Below the pieces are notes generated by a model. It had not been told where the DNA came from. It saw only the letters and a program-made list of their open reading frames with translations, and did no database searches. Positions 31,243-43,264 of a stretch of DNA of 64,000 nt are shown here, piece after piece (positions within the stretch are counted from its first letter, which is position 1; each line of letters opens with the position of its first letter). The stretch is from Anthostomella pinea (lineage: Eukaryota; Ascomycota; Sordariomycetes; Xylariales; Xylariaceae). The stretch spans positions 1,302,001 to 1,366,000 of the forward strand of contig CAUWAG010000013.1 in the NCBI GenBank assembly GCA_963556695.1, read 5' to 3'. Made by a program: the position numbers and the translations under genes.

Positions 31243-33119
31243 TCAAGCGCCCCCCTTCTGCCGCCTCGAGAACTTCCATGCAAAAATGAGACTGACGACC
31301 AATCCAACAATACCCAGCCCAATGCCCACATACCAAGCGCCCCTATACCCCCTCAGGATATCCCCCGGCGTCGTCCCGCCATTATTGACGTGAAACTCGA
31401 CGGTGCCCGCGATGCCCAGCGCCAGCGCACCACTGTAGTTGACCACCGTAGTGACCAGGCTCGCGGCGATGCCCTGGTGCTCCGCGGCGACCAGGTCGGA
31501 CAGCATCAGCGTCGCGGCCGGGAAGCTGAGGTCCATGCCCCAGGTGATGACCAGATTGCACAGGAAGGTCTGGGCCCAGTAGGACTGGTCGACGGGCGCG
31601 GTCGCGATCAGCACCGAGCCAGCCGTGAACGCCAGCAGCGCGATGGCCATGACGACGGCGGGCCCGACGCGGTGAATCACAAACCCGGTCGTGATGGCGG
31701 CCGCGATGCCCGACACGAAAATGGGCGAGTGCCACGCCGTGGCCAGCAGCGGCGACGCGCCGCGCAGCACCTCGTAGAAGCCCCAGACGTAGTAGATCCA
31801 AATACCAAAACAGCCCCAGCCGCAGAAGACGGCGGCTAATACAAAAGCGACGCCCGAGCTGAGCGCCTCGAGCGGGATCAGCGGCTTGGCGGCGCGCCGC
31901 TCCACGAGCACGAAGGCGCCGCAGAGGAGGAGCCCGAGGCCCAGGAGCACGGACACGTACGGCTGTTGCCAGCCCGCGAGGGAGCCCTGGTTCCAGGCCA
32001 CGCTGATGAGGGCGAGGCCCGTGACGCCGGTCGCGGCGCCCAGGACGTCGAGCTCGGCGCAGAGGGCACGCAGGCCGCTTGGGCGGATCCTTGGTGTTTC
32101 TCTCTCGACGCCCTCGGGGATGACGTAGATGCCTGCGACCGTCACGCCCACCAACACCAGGGCCAGACCCCAGAACGCATAGGGCCACCAGGCCAATTGC
32201 GTCACCAGCGCTGTGAGCGCTGGCGATATGATGGCACTCGCCGGCGCCATGGCTCCAAAGATGGCAAACAGCATGGCCTTCCGCGGCCCCGGCACATACG
32301 TAATGCCCATGAGAGCCACCGCATTCGGGATGAGCAGGGCGGGGCCGACGCCCTGCAGCACGCGCGCGAACAGGAAGACGGCGAAGCGGGCGTCGTGGGG
32401 TGCAAAGGCTGCCGCGCCGGCGAGGACAGAGAAGACCGCGAACCAGACGTTGCCGATGAGGAAGAGTCGCTTGTAGCCGTATACGTCTCCCAGGCGGCCG
32501 GCGAGCAGGATGAAGGTGCCGACTGTGAGGCCGTACCCGGCCATGATCCAGACGCGCTGGCCTGGCGCAGTGGCGTTGATGTCGGCGGCGATGATGTGGA
32601 GGATGCAGAGGGTCTGGTGGAAGCCGGAGTCTAGGTGAAGTTATTTAGTACGGCAGGATGATGGGGAGTGCATGTAAGAGAGAGATTTCGTGGCATGTTG
32701 ATAGACAACAAAGGTTTTGTGTGAGAGAGTGGAGGAGTGAATGGGCGAGCTAGCGAGCAAGCGGATGAAGACAGAAAAGGGGTAAACTGACGAGGCGTAA
32801 AGTTGGCTGTGGATACCACAGCAAAGAAAGCCATCTCATGCGCAATACTCATCGGCTTCCCGAGAAACAGTTGGGATCGCGGATTTTCGTGGCTTCTCTT
32901 CTCCAGGTCACTGCTGCCAACGCTCGTATCGTGTTGGGACGCATCTCTTCCGGCGCTGTCCTGTATGCTGGTTACGTGGAGGTCGGGGCTAGGCTTCGCA
33001 GCTGCATCGGAGTACTGCCAGTCGAATTCATCGAAATCGCCTCTTCGGACATGGGTAGTATGCGGTGATTTTCCATCTGCATCATGGCTTGGGGACGTTG
33101 AGAAACGGGTGGTATCCAT
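31243..33119 (-). CDS. MFS transporter, 14-TM DHA type
   Basis: Two exons (33119-32792 and 32630-31243) joined across a 161-bp intron give 571 aa. The splice places the codon phase correctly in ...STANFTP/HSGFHQTL. About 75 hydrophilic N-terminal residues precede the transmembrane helices. GRLGDVYGYKR is the MFS motif A between helices 2 and 3. Many Gly/Ala-rich helices fill the rest, and the end is basic (WKFSRRQKGG). It resembles fungal drug:H+ antiporters of the aminotriazole/acriflavine-resistance kind in the plasma membrane. The substrate is unknown. The GC content is higher than in adjacent genes, as expected for Ala/Gly-rich helices. Confidence 0.88.
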
Positions 33120-34842
33120 GATATCTTATTAGCAATAGTTCAGTTGGTAGGGCTCTACCATGATCTTGTTGAGCAAGAACCGTTCTGTTCTACACAGGTT
33201 CCAGTCAGGTTGGAGGAAGGAGATATATATCCTCCGACTCAAACCTCCATGTCCTCGTTACTTCCCTCCCTCTATGTCCATGTTGACCTCACCTTGATGC
33301 GACCAAGCTAGGTATGTCGTGCAGTTGCAATGCCATTAGGCAGCAGGGGCGCTGTCGCTTCCACGGCCGTAGCGAGAGTCCAATCCGAAACCCGTTACAG
33401 ACACATCTTTGATGAATTGTGGAGGCCTTCGAGGCCCATCGTGTACAACGATGACTGCATCGTCTTCCAACTTGCCAGTGTAACATTCGTCGTGTCTGTC
33501 CTGTCTGTCCTGTCAGCATAGCAGCGTGCAGGATCTTGATTTCTGTGTGACCTTCAACGGTGACACGAGCTGAGCTAAACATGCTCTGGTGACGATTTCC
33601 TCTGCAGGCCGGCAAACCCAGCTGTACAGGACGCGCAGGTCTCGGCACCGCAGGTTATCACCAGTCTCTCTGAATCTCCGAGTCTTTTTCATGCGTTGAT
33701 CACCCGCGACACTGCCAGTGAAAGGCGTTGAGGCTGATTCGTGGCTCGCGAGGCTGCATAATCGACGGCAGCGGTCAGATAATCGACTCCAGTTTGCCTG
33801 TCGACTCCCAACGGTTTCGGGAGGCGGGACGACCCATCGTTTCGACTCGAGACCGCTGACCAGATGCCCAGTGAATGTCGCGCGTCTCTAGAGCGGTGAC
33901 TGAGACTCTTCGTCTGGCACAGAGCTATCGATCGCTCGTTCGGCCAAATACGACTGCCCCATGACGGGATTCCGGACCGTGTCATGTTGGCGATCGCAAA
34001 TAACAGCTCTGCTCACCCATCGCTGACTTATTGTGCACGGGGCGCACGACAGAAGCGCGCACGCGGCATCATCGAGTGGTGCTCAGTAACTACGAACGAA
34101 GAGATGTCGTCCAAATACAGAATAAAGATCTAGGGGCGCATAGGCATTGCCCGAAAACGGCCTACAGCTGTTCGGACTCTTTCTCCCGAGTCCTAGGAGT
34201 TGGCTGCTTCTGCTTGTCTGGACGGGCTTCCTCTCCAACTTAGTAGTATCGACAACGTTGGCTCGTCAGATGTGACAGCGATGATTGCCGTGGGTGACCG
34301 GCTTGGCTCTCAGCGCTAGCATCCAGACCCTCCCTGTCTTACTCGTACTGAGACAACGACAACCAGACAATCCTTGCAGATGTCTCGACCAGAGTCTTGC
34401 CAATGGGACACTGGCGAACCTCGCCTCGTTTTGCCTTGAGCGGCAAGGTTTGCGGTCGAGTCGTTGGGTGGCAAAGGGCAGCAGCTATGTGTATTGTGTA
34501 TGTGAACACGGGGGCAGTTGTGCAATCGCCGACTCAAATCGCAATGGTTGAACCCGAAGCAGAAGATGAGGACATTGCCCACCAGCTGTCAAACAGCTGC
34601 GGGGCACTTGACAGCTGATGACGTCTAAGGTAGCCCCTTAGCCCCTTATCGCCGCTGCGACCCCCCACTTCCCCCCCAGTAAGGTGGCCGAATTGGTCGC
34701 AAATTTCGCGTCGCCCAATCGAACCTATCGGACTCGTCTTCGTCATGAAGTCTGCGTCTTCCATCTTATCCCCAACGAAGAAAGTCCACGACTCGACACA
34801 CAGGTTTGGCCAAACCGACATGTTTCGAGAAATGCGGTAGTA
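33120..34842. other. Intergenic, divergent promoter region
   Basis: 1.7 kb between the MFS start and the polymerase-gamma start. A TATATATA lies at 33221-33228, about 100 bp upstream of the MFS ATG on that gene's strand. No coherent gene is visible. Confidence 0.5.
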
Positions 34843-37800
34843 ATGCTACATCCTGCAAAGGGCCACTTACGGAGCGCATCGACTGCGAGCTTCGTGCGCC
34901 TTGCTAGACATCGCCCGCAGTGCCATCACCAATATCGTGGTCGGCAGTCATGGCTGGCGCATTCGAGATGGCAGACCACTGTCGCCGCAGTCGCGCAAAC
35001 CACGCCGACTGAAGCCTCGGATCGTGCGCGCTCGAGGAGCCTTGCCAGTCAGTCGCAATACACCAAGACACTCTGATAGTCATCTAAAGTCAATATAGTT
35101 CCATCCGATGCTCGTTTCAATGAGATAGGCGTGCAACATCTTAGCTCCCACGTCTACGACCAGATCTTCCCGAACGGTAGCCAACCTCCCCCGAAAGATC
35201 TAGTAGAGCTGTCGAAAGACCATCTGCGCCGTCACGATCTGCTTGGCAAGAACACCGACAACAATGCACCAATCGCTTTCGACATACCCCCGATCCAGGG
35301 GCAAACCATGGACGAACACTTCTACAAGCTCGGAATCGATTGCGCCGAGCCGTTCCTGACCTACGCGAAGCAGTTTGCGAGAGATAATGGACCTTCGCGA
35401 CCAAAGAAATGGGTGAGACGCAGCGGCTGGACAAAATACTACCCGGACGGCCGGACCGAGATGGTCGAGGCTCCCGACGACAACATGCTGTCTTTTGACG
35501 TCGAGGTCATGTGGAAGGAAAGCTCGTACGCTGTCATGGCTTGTGCGATGAGCCCGACCGCGTGGTACGCCTGGTTGTCACCGTGGCTGCTGGGCGAGTC
35601 CGAGTCTGACCAACACTTGATTCCGTTGGGCGACCCAAGTAAGGACCGAATCATCGTGGGACACAACATAGGCTACGACCGAGCCAGGATCCTCGAGGAG
35701 TATGATCTGAAGCAGACAAGGAACTCATTTCTGGATACCATGTCTCTACACGTGGCGGTCAACGGCATGTGCTCCCAGCAGCGACCCACGTGGATGAAGC
35801 ACAAGAAGAGCAGGGAGCTTCGAGACAAGATCGCCAATGAGACGCAAGATATGGAATTGGCAACCCTTCTAGCCAGTAATACCATGCGCGAGGATGAGGA
35901 AGAACTTTGGGTCGATCGCAGCTCCGTCAATTCCCTTCGGGATGTCGCCAAGTTTCATCTCAATGTTGCCATCGACAAGGCCGCTCGCAACGACTTTGGC
36001 GAATTGGATCGGGCAGGCGTGGTAGCAAAGCTGGACGAACTTCTCGATTACTGCGCGGCCGACGTAGCAATCACTCACCGAGTCTACAAGACTGTTTTTC
36101 CAAATTTCCTCGAGACCTGCCCCCATCCTGTCAGCTTTGCTGCGTTACGGCAACTCTCGTCTGTTATACTACCTGTCGACAAATCATGGGATGCATACAT
36201 CGCGAATGCCGAGGCGACATACCACAAGCTGTCCGATGCCGTCCAGGAGCGACTGATCGGCCTGACAGACAAGGCGCTGGAGATCAAGGACGATGAGCCG
36301 AAGTGGAGCAATGACCCGTGGTTGAAGCAGTTGGACTGGTCGGGCCAAGAGATCAAGATGGTCAAAGGAAAGAAAAAGAACGATCCGCCGAGGCCGGCAG
36401 CCCGACAGAAGAAACCTGGCATGCCGCAGTGGTACAAGGACTTGTTTCAGAAGAATGATGCGCCGATCAACCTTAGCGTCAGAACACGAATCGCGCCTCT
36501 TCTGCTACGACTTGCATGGGATGGGTACCCGTTGCACTGGTCTGATAAGTACGGTTGGGCTTTCAGAGTGCCACGGTCAGACGCCTCGAAATACGACTCG
36601 ACCCAACTAGTCCGGTGTGACCTCTCAGATGAGCCGATCGAAGCTCTGAAGAATGATCGAGATGGTCTGTTCATCAAGCTTCCTCACAAGGATGGACCGT
36701 CCTCGCGATGTGCGAACCCGCTGGCTAAAGGGTACCTCAGCTACTTCGAAAAGGGCATATTATCGTCGGAGTATACGTATGCAAAAGAGGCACTCGACAT
36801 GAATTCGTCATGCTCGTATTGGATCAGTGCACGAGACAGAATCATGTCACAGATGGTTGTCTACAAGGATCAGAACCCCTCTGCGGCGAAAGCACCGGGC
36901 CGGAAAACGAATGACCATGATCAGGGTTACATCTTACCGCAAATCATCCCGATGGGTACCATTACCCGGAGAGCAGTTGAGAATACCTGGTTGACGGCCA
37001 GCAACGCAAAGAAGAATAGGGTTGGTTCCGAATTGAAGGCCATGGTCAAAGCACCGCCCGGGTATTCCTTTGTTGGTGCAGATGTCGATTCTGAAGAGTT
37101 GTGGATTGCTAGCGTTGTTGGAGACTCGACGTTCAAACTTCACGGAGGTAACGCTATCGGCTTCATGACCCTCGAAGGCACCAAAGCTGCCGGCACAGAT
37201 CTTCACTCTCGCACAGCCTCGATTCTTGGGATAACTCGTAATGATGCCAAAGTGTTCAACTATGGCAGAATCTACGGTGCCGGACTCAAGTTTGCTGCCA
37301 CCCTCTTAAGGCAGTTCAATCCTAGTCTTTCGGAGCAGGAAACGCTCGATATAGCTGGCAAGCTGTATACTACGACAAAGGGAACAAAAACGAACAGGAA
37401 ACAGCTACACAAGAGACCTTTCTGGAGAGGCGGTACAGAGTCTTTCGTCTTCAACAAGCTCGAGGAATTCGCGGAACAGGAACGCCCACGGACGCCAGTG
37501 CTTGGAGCTGGTATCACCGAGGCCCTGATGGGTCGTTTTATCAGTAAGGGCGCCTATCTCACTTCACGTATCAACTGGGCCATCCAATCGTCTGGCGTCG
37601 ATTATCTCCATCTCCTTGTCGTCGCCATGGATTATCTCACCCGGCGCTTCAACATCGATGCCCGTCTGGCCATCACTGTGCACGACGAGATCCGGTACCT
37701 TGTCAAAAACGAAGACAAGTACCGAGCTGCGATGGCACTTCAAGTTGCTAACCTCTGGACGCGGGCTATGTTTGCCCAACAAGTTGGCATTAACGACCTC

Positions 37801-38346
37801 CCTCAGTCATGTGCTTACTTCTCGGCCATCGACATTGATCATGTCCTCCGCAAAGAGGTGGACATGGACTGTGTGACGCCCAGCCATTCGACGCCCATAC
37901 CACATGGGGAGAGCATAGATGTCAATCAATTGCTCGAGAAAGGGGACCAGGCCTACCTCGACCCACGCATCGTTCCATCGAGTTTTGCCCCAAATCTGAA
38001 GGGCATCGAATATACCCCAAGAATACCCGTAATGGAGAGCTTGGCGGCCCAGGACCCCAAAGATTTACGATTCTTGAAGGCACAAATCACCAATGACGAA
38101 AAGGAACTCCGCGACATCCTCAAGGATCAGAAGAAGACCTCCGGTAGCGGCTCAACAGGAGGCACCGTTAGGAAACCTAGGCAGAGGAAGCTGGTGCCGT
38201 ACAGCTCCCAAGCTCAACTAATACCACACATGTACGAACCATTCGAGGCGAAGTTCACTTCCTCCCGACATAATTACGACGGAGGGCAGTGGACCTTTGA
38301 GCCAATGCCGACCTCGCGCTGGAAGAACTCCCGGCCTGGGCTCTGA
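34843..38346 (+). CDS. MIP1: Mitochondrial DNA polymerase gamma
   Basis: Two exons (34843-35047 and 35099-38346) give 1150 aa; the 51-bp intron starts GTCAGT. The N-terminus (MLHPAKGHLRSAS...) is Arg/Ser-rich and lacks acidic residues at first, as in a mitochondrial targeting peptide. The 3'-5' exonuclease motifs are FDVEV (Exo I), VGHNIGYDRARI (Exo II) and YCAADVAITH (Exo III). The family A polymerase motifs are GADVDSEELWIA (A), RNDAKVFNYGRIYGAG (B) and TVHDEIRYL (C). All metal-binding residues are present. The enzyme replicates and proofreads mtDNA in the mitochondrial matrix. A lysine-rich, presumably disordered tail follows. The first-exon ATG is inferred from phase; without the intron the frame would be closed by a TAG. 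Confidence 0.95.
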
Positions 38347-38802
38347 AGATGTATCATATTATTTACCTACTGTTCGACACATGTTTCTACTGTAAATAAC
38401 ATTACTTGTACAAAAGGGGGGTCAGGTCACAGGACAGGCGGTTCAGAAAAGGCGGCGGCGGTCACTGGTTTTTTCGACAAGGGCGTTGATGGGACTGCAG
38501 CACTGTACGAGCATCTTGGAGACGTTGTATATATGTATCGTGAGCTACTGTGGCTACGCAATGTAATCATCAAGCTTCTACCATAAAGTTGCCTGGTATA
38601 AACCAAGGTGTCCATTGTTCAGCACTCGCCCCTACACATGTCCATCTGTCAAGGCCAAGGCATAGCTTTTGATAGGGTCGAGCTTGAGAGCAGCCTGAGA
38701 GAAAATGATGGGCCTCGAAATAATGAACAAAGGCAAACATAAGATCAGGTTCACAAACGCTCTGCGTCAGCATGTTCTTCCGCGTATCCCTCTCCATCTT
38801 CA

Positions 38803-39202
38803 CTACCCACCATCCACCCTTTTTATTTCACTCGCCTTGCATATCAGCTCTCCAATCACTTCAATCGTCTTGCCCCCAGTAATCTCAAAGACGGGAACCT
38901 GCGCAGCAAACTCGTTCTTCATCCAGTTCCTCAACTCCACGGCGCCCAGCGAGTCGACACCAAAGACATGAAGCGGCTGGTCCTTTTCGACTTCGTCGAC
39001 CTCGATGGACATCGCTCGTGCCACCTTTAGCGCCAGCGTTTGCACCGCAATGTCGATCCTCTCTTCGTCTGATTCGGCTGTCTGGAACAAGACCCTGGGG
39101 CGCACTTCGTTCCCCGGACCATGGGGACCTCCGGCAAGGGTGCGCTGCTGGCTAAAGTGCGCCAGGACAGGCCGCCGCAGGATATCCGCAACCTCGTGGC
39201 TT
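38803..39202 (-). pseudogene. Orphan C-terminal ACP domain of a polyketide synthase
   Basis: On the minus strand ADILRRPVLAHFSQQRTLAGG leads into a complete acyl carrier domain with FGVDSLGAVELRNWM, whose Ser would carry phosphopantetheine, and then a natural stop. This is the C-terminus of a highly reducing-type PKS. Upstream, the frame meets a stop near 39205 and nothing resembling KS, AT, KR or ER follows: the next gene is an alpha/beta hydrolase. The fragment is therefore a remnant of a deleted gene. The ACP itself looks undamaged. Confidence 0.8.
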
Positions 39203-39249
39203 CAAGATGTTGACGATGATAGATTTCCTGTAATAGTGTGCATGAGTCA

Positions 39250-39291
39250 AGACTTGTTTCAACGCGGTGCAGACTTGTCTCAACGCGGTCC
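39250..39291. repeat. 21-bp tandem duplication
   Basis: AGACTTGTTTCAACGCGGTGC (39250-39270) is repeated with two changes at 39271-39291. It lies exactly in the region where the PKS remnant breaks off. Confidence 0.85.
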
Positions 39292-39362
39292 AGCCCATAG
39301 AAATATCTCTCTTGACATACAGCTCTAAGTTCGTCTCGACCAAGGAATAGCGGTTAGGTGCT

Positions 39363-40133
39363 TCAAGCTGTCGCTTGAGCCATGATAGCCCCCAACTCAT
39401 CGGGGTTCTCCCACCCCATGTCATGACTGGCATTGCTAACAACGGGCACGTTTATACCCTCTAGCCGTAAAGACTCATAGTCGGGATCAGGTAGTGACTT
39501 GTCCCCGAATATGGACGTTTTCCGCGCCGAGTGCTTGAGTAGTCTCGACCGCCAACTCGGTGAGACCCCGTCCACAAGAGACTTAGCTGAGCGGAATGCA
39601 GCCCTTGGACAAGTAGCGCGCACTGTCGCGACGAGCTGGTGCCTTTTCTCCGCCTCGAACATCCCGATGATCTTTGCGTGTCCGGTCGCGACGTAAGCCT
39701 CCTCACCACCGACTGTCTCAGCGACCATGCGACTGCCAGCCCCGCCGCCAGCCTCGAGATTGGCCTCGGAAATCACGAGGGCGTGCACGAGAGAGCCCAA
39801 GACGTCAGCGACCTCAATAGCGACCGAGCCGCCCATACTGTGGCCGTACAGATCGACCGTCTCAAAGCCCCTTTCCCGCACGAATCGCGCAACAACGTCA
39901 GCGCTGTCGCTCGTGCTGTAGCCGAAGTCGGCCGGGCGGTCGCTATACCCATAGCCCGGCAGATCGAGGAGGATGGTGTGCCGTCCACGCAGCGCAGTCG
40001 AGAGGGCGACGTGCGGGTATTCAAACGAGGAGGCACAGCTGAGGCCGTGGATCATGAGCAGTGGGCGGCCGGTGCCTGGAAATTCCAGATACATCATGGC
40101 TGCGCCGGAGGGGTGGAAGATGAATGTCTTCAT
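39363..40133 (-). CDS. Alpha/beta hydrolase
   Basis: A single-exon 256-aa protein. LLMIHGLSC is the oxyanion HG segment. GHSMGG (about residue 96) is the nucleophile elbow with catalytic Ser. An acid around residue 218 and His in SNASHDMGW complete a plausible triad. No signal peptide is visible. The substrate is unknown: esterase, thioesterase or haloalkane-type activities all occur in this fold. It lies next to the PKS relic and could once have belonged to the same secondary-metabolite locus; that is inference. The ATG at 40133 (MKTFIFHPSG) is the first in frame with homologous-looking sequence. Confidence 0.85.
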   Translation of the reverse strand: MKTFIFHPSGAAMMYLEFPGTGRPLLMIHGLSCASSFEYPHVALSTALRGRHTILLDLPGYGYSDRPADFGYSTSDSADVVARFVRERGFETVDLYGHSMGGSVAIEVADVLGSLVHALVISEANLEAGGGAGSRMVAETVGGEEAYVATGHAKIIGMFEAEKRHQLVATVRATCPRAAFRSAKSLVDGVSPSWRSRLLKHSARKTSIFGDKSLPDPDYESLRLEGINVPVVSNASHDMGWENPDELGAIMAQATA

Positions 40134-40728
40134 TCTGTCTGTCTGATGTCTTCGTACGGAACTAGGTTGTAAGCTGTGTGATTGAACCCCGATATGAAGG
40201 GGCGTTCTGAGTTGACTGCAGAACAATAAGTTCACTTCTGGTGGATAATATATAGCCTCTCGTGAGTCATCGGTCAATTACTCCCCCCCTGTACTCGCGT
40301 TTCGTCTTGCCTCCTTATGGCTAGCTGTTAACATGGTTGTTCCTCATCAAGCTGCCAGTGTTCGTCAGCTTATCGAGCGGGTCGCCGGTGAGGTGGACGT
40401 CGCAAGCTGAGTAATCACAACCACTACAAATATTACGCAATTATTTTATAAATACTTGTTATTTTGAATTCGTATAATTATCCCACGTATATTGCTAAAA
40501 AGTTATCAATAAACAAATTTCGTCGAACAGTGGACGTGAGCCTCAGTTTGCGGTTTGGAGTCATGACGTGTCTATGAGCGCATCACGGATACGGGCCTAG
40601 AATGTAACTTACGTCTCACTTCATGCTCTGAACTCATCCAGACTACTCCTAATCGTCAACACTCATTGACCACCAGCAATTCCAATTCAACCCACCTCGA
40701 AACAGAGCATAACAAATAAGAACGCGAA
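40134..40728. other. Intergenic with a short AT-rich patch
   Basis: Divergent promoter region. 40425-40515 is clearly AT-rich; nothing else is recognised. Confidence 0.5.
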
Positions 40729-41112
40729 ATGAATCCCATCATATCCTTATCCCGGCGCTCTGCCCTCCGAACCGCGCGCAACTCATTCTCCCGCCCTCTC
40801 TCAACCACCACACCCCTCAGCGCCGTGAAAGCAGACCAAACCAAGAAATCAAACGACCCCTCAGCAAGCCAGAAGGAAGAGCACGGGTCTCAAGCAGAGC
40901 AGGTCTCCGGCGAAGGCCGCGACCACCCGGCCAAACAACCCGATCCACAGCAGTCGCCGAGCAAATCCACGGGCGTGAGGGAGGAGGGCCCCAACGGAAA
41001 GGCCGGGTCGGCGCCGGACCAGGGCGTGCATACGGAGAAGGACGCGGGGGCTGGGGATCGGAGTGGTGGCATTGTAAATAAGCCCCAGCAATTGCCTGAA
41101 GACGATCATTGA
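40729..41112 (+). CDS. Small mitochondrial protein, hypothetical
   Basis: A 127-aa single-exon protein. The N-terminus MNPIISLSRRSALRTARNSF is a strong mitochondrial presequence (Arg/Ser, no acids). The rest is hydrophilic, Gly/Gln/Pro/Asp-rich and probably disordered, ending LPEDDH. Similar small proteins of unknown role are common in filamentous fungi. Coding character is supported by the clean presequence and the absence of stops. I do not know a function. Confidence 0.65.
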   Translation: MNPIISLSRRSALRTARNSFSRPLSTTTPLSAVKADQTKKSNDPSASQKEEHGSQAEQVSGEGRDHPAKQPDPQQSPSKSTGVREEGPNGKAGSAPDQGVHTEKDAGAGDRSGGIVNKPQQLPEDDH

Positions 41113-42017
41113 CAGGAGACTGCTCATGCTCGGGGGACCAGTATTGTAGAAAGAGTGCACATAGAGCAGACCATGATTCCTGCATGTCACATGGCAGCTA
41201 GCATTCCCACCTACCTACTGACTGACTTCCAGCTGCTTCGGTGTCTGAAGATCCCTCAGAGGGTCATTAGAAGAAAGCTTTCCAATTCCTATAGACCTCT
41301 CTGCATCTGCATTTCATGCCAACAAGCTCGTATGACCGGCTGATACCATTACCAGGAGGGCTTTTTGTAGGCAGCTCCATCACGTGCTTGCTTGCGTACA
41401 TACTTACGATGTCAGCTCATATGCTCGCTTTACGAACCGGGCCTTCCGAGTCCCGAGACGACGAGGTCTCCGTAGATCGTACAATGGCCCGATAGCATCC
41501 GAAACGGCATCCGGGTAGACTTAACTTCAGGTTTCTTCGTTGCAGCTGGTCATGACGCAGATATCCTGCTACGCGTTACTTCTGTCAACTTCAACTCTCT
41601 TACCATTTTATCCATAATCTCCTATCCGCCCAGACTATCAGAGGTATGACCGCTTCACAGACTGCGCGCCAACGCATCGCACGGTGTATACTGGGATGCT
41701 ATCCGCACGGTGATTATGTATGTACTCAGCCATCAATCTTGGATAAGTCCGCCTATAGCGGCCACATTCTTGTCTCTATAACCAGACCCTGGAAACAGAT
41801 TGTCAGTACGCTGTGGAAGATGAACGGAGAACCTGCTTACAGAAAGCCCGAGAAAAATTACCTAATGTTGGCCATTCGCCATGACAAACTGACATCGACG
41901 GAAAATGCTCTGGCTGAAGTGCCCCAAAACCAAAGGCTCAAACCACACCGCGACCACCGTATCTTGGAGACTGAAGACTACGGGTATTACCCAGTATAGA
42001 ACACAGCCGCAGCGAGG
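41113..42017. other. Intergenic; one doubtful 117-codon frame
   Basis: The frame at 41646-41999 (plus) starts with ATG, but the product has no recognised domain or homologous feel. Otherwise nothing is seen. Confidence 0.35.
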
Positions 42018-42591
42018 TTACTCCCCGTCCTTCAGCGACTCGATCGCTTCCTCAGTCGTAAGTACCTCCCCAAAAAGCAAACCCGAAGCCCCTGAGTCCG
42101 GCCTGGTGCTGGGTCTTATTCGCGCTCCCACAAGCGTCGCTCACCAGGCACGTCTCGAAGCCCCTTTTGAACGCGCTATACGCCGTCGTATCGCAGCAGC
42201 AATCCGTCATGGCCCCGCAGACCACGACTCTCTCGATCGCCTTCTCCTCCAGCACCTGCGCCAGGTTGGTGTTGATGAATGCGTCGTAGGTATTCTTGGC
42301 CACCAACGTGCATCCCGGCTGAGTGGTGTATCTCTTGATGCTGTCCTGGAACTGCCAGTCCTCGCTGCCGTACGCTATCGAGCCGGAGGCGCCCCATTTC
42401 CGCACGAGTTGGTTGGGCGAGGGCTTGGTTGTGAGCTCCTCCTTGGAGTGCCCATGCTGGGTGAAGATGATGGGTGCTGACGATGACTGGAAGTGAGAAA
42501 TTAGGGCCTTGATGTTGGGTACTGCGGCCAAAGTCATCGACTCGAAGTACTTTTGCACGTCAATGACAAGCAGTGCTGTTTTCGGCGGCAT
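42018..42591 (-). pseudogene. Isochorismatase-family hydrolase with a one-base frameshift
   Basis: MPPKTALLVIDVQKYFES starts a cysteine-hydrolase fold. The catalytic Asp is in VIDVQ, Lys in VAKNTYDAF, and Cys in the GAMTDCCCDTTAYSA segment. Family members hydrolyse isochorismate, nicotinamide or related amides. The frame runs to about residue 173. There a run of five T on the minus strand (AAAAA at 42072-42076) puts the last codons out of register and gives an early stop at 42052. With four bases in the run, the frame would continue with a normal helix to a stop at 42018. Either the gene is slightly truncated or the run length is a sequencing error. The catalytic residues all lie before the lesion. 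Confidence 0.82.
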
Positions 42592-43264
42592 GATGCTGTG
42601 GATCGAGCGACTTCAACATTTGGAAAGTGCATGTTGAGGCCAGAATCTAGAGATGTAAATGCTGCATGACGTCGGTCGTATGTAAGTATACAGTATCCTG
42701 CTGTGACACCACGTGACACCTAGGCGAGCTATGCTCCATGTCACCGAAGCTTCATTGAAGCTTGTCTCGACTTCACCTCCATTACGCTGCTTCTCTAAGA
42801 GCATGAAAACCCCAACAGCGTGTCCATTGTACCGAACAGACGGGGGAATGTTTGAGGAGCGGAAACAGCCTTGACGACCTACAGCTGCTGATGTATACTG
42901 ATGCTTACAAGAAGATGACAGCTTGATCCAGTCTGGTGTTTGAATTATTGATCGTCGCTGTCGTATGCCCTCGGCAGTTCAGGCTCAAGGGGCCACTGCA
43001 ACGTCAGAAGTGGCCAGACCCGGCCCATGCAGCCCGGCAGCTTCGACTGTGCGATGCCACTCTCCAATTGGAGATTCCACGCGACGCCCATAGCGACGGT
43101 TCGGGGTAGCGGCCCTGGACTGCTTGCCACATGGTAGAACGAATTGTCCGCTGCAAGATTCTGCATTAAAGGTGAAATCTCTGGGCACACCCGTTCGGTC
43201 GGTACGACTGAACGTGCTCTTTCCACCGCCCGCGATCGTGTTAGGTTGTATCCAGTCATTTGGC
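42592..43264. other. Divergent intergenic region
   Basis: About 670 bp; no gene recognised. It should contain promoters of the isochorismatase and the carboxylesterase. Confidence 0.5.

Noticed and set aside
31382..32188. Long Arg/Gly-rich frame inside the MFS gene
   Set aside because: It is an out-of-frame shadow of a GC-rich gene; the MFS frame has motif A and helices.
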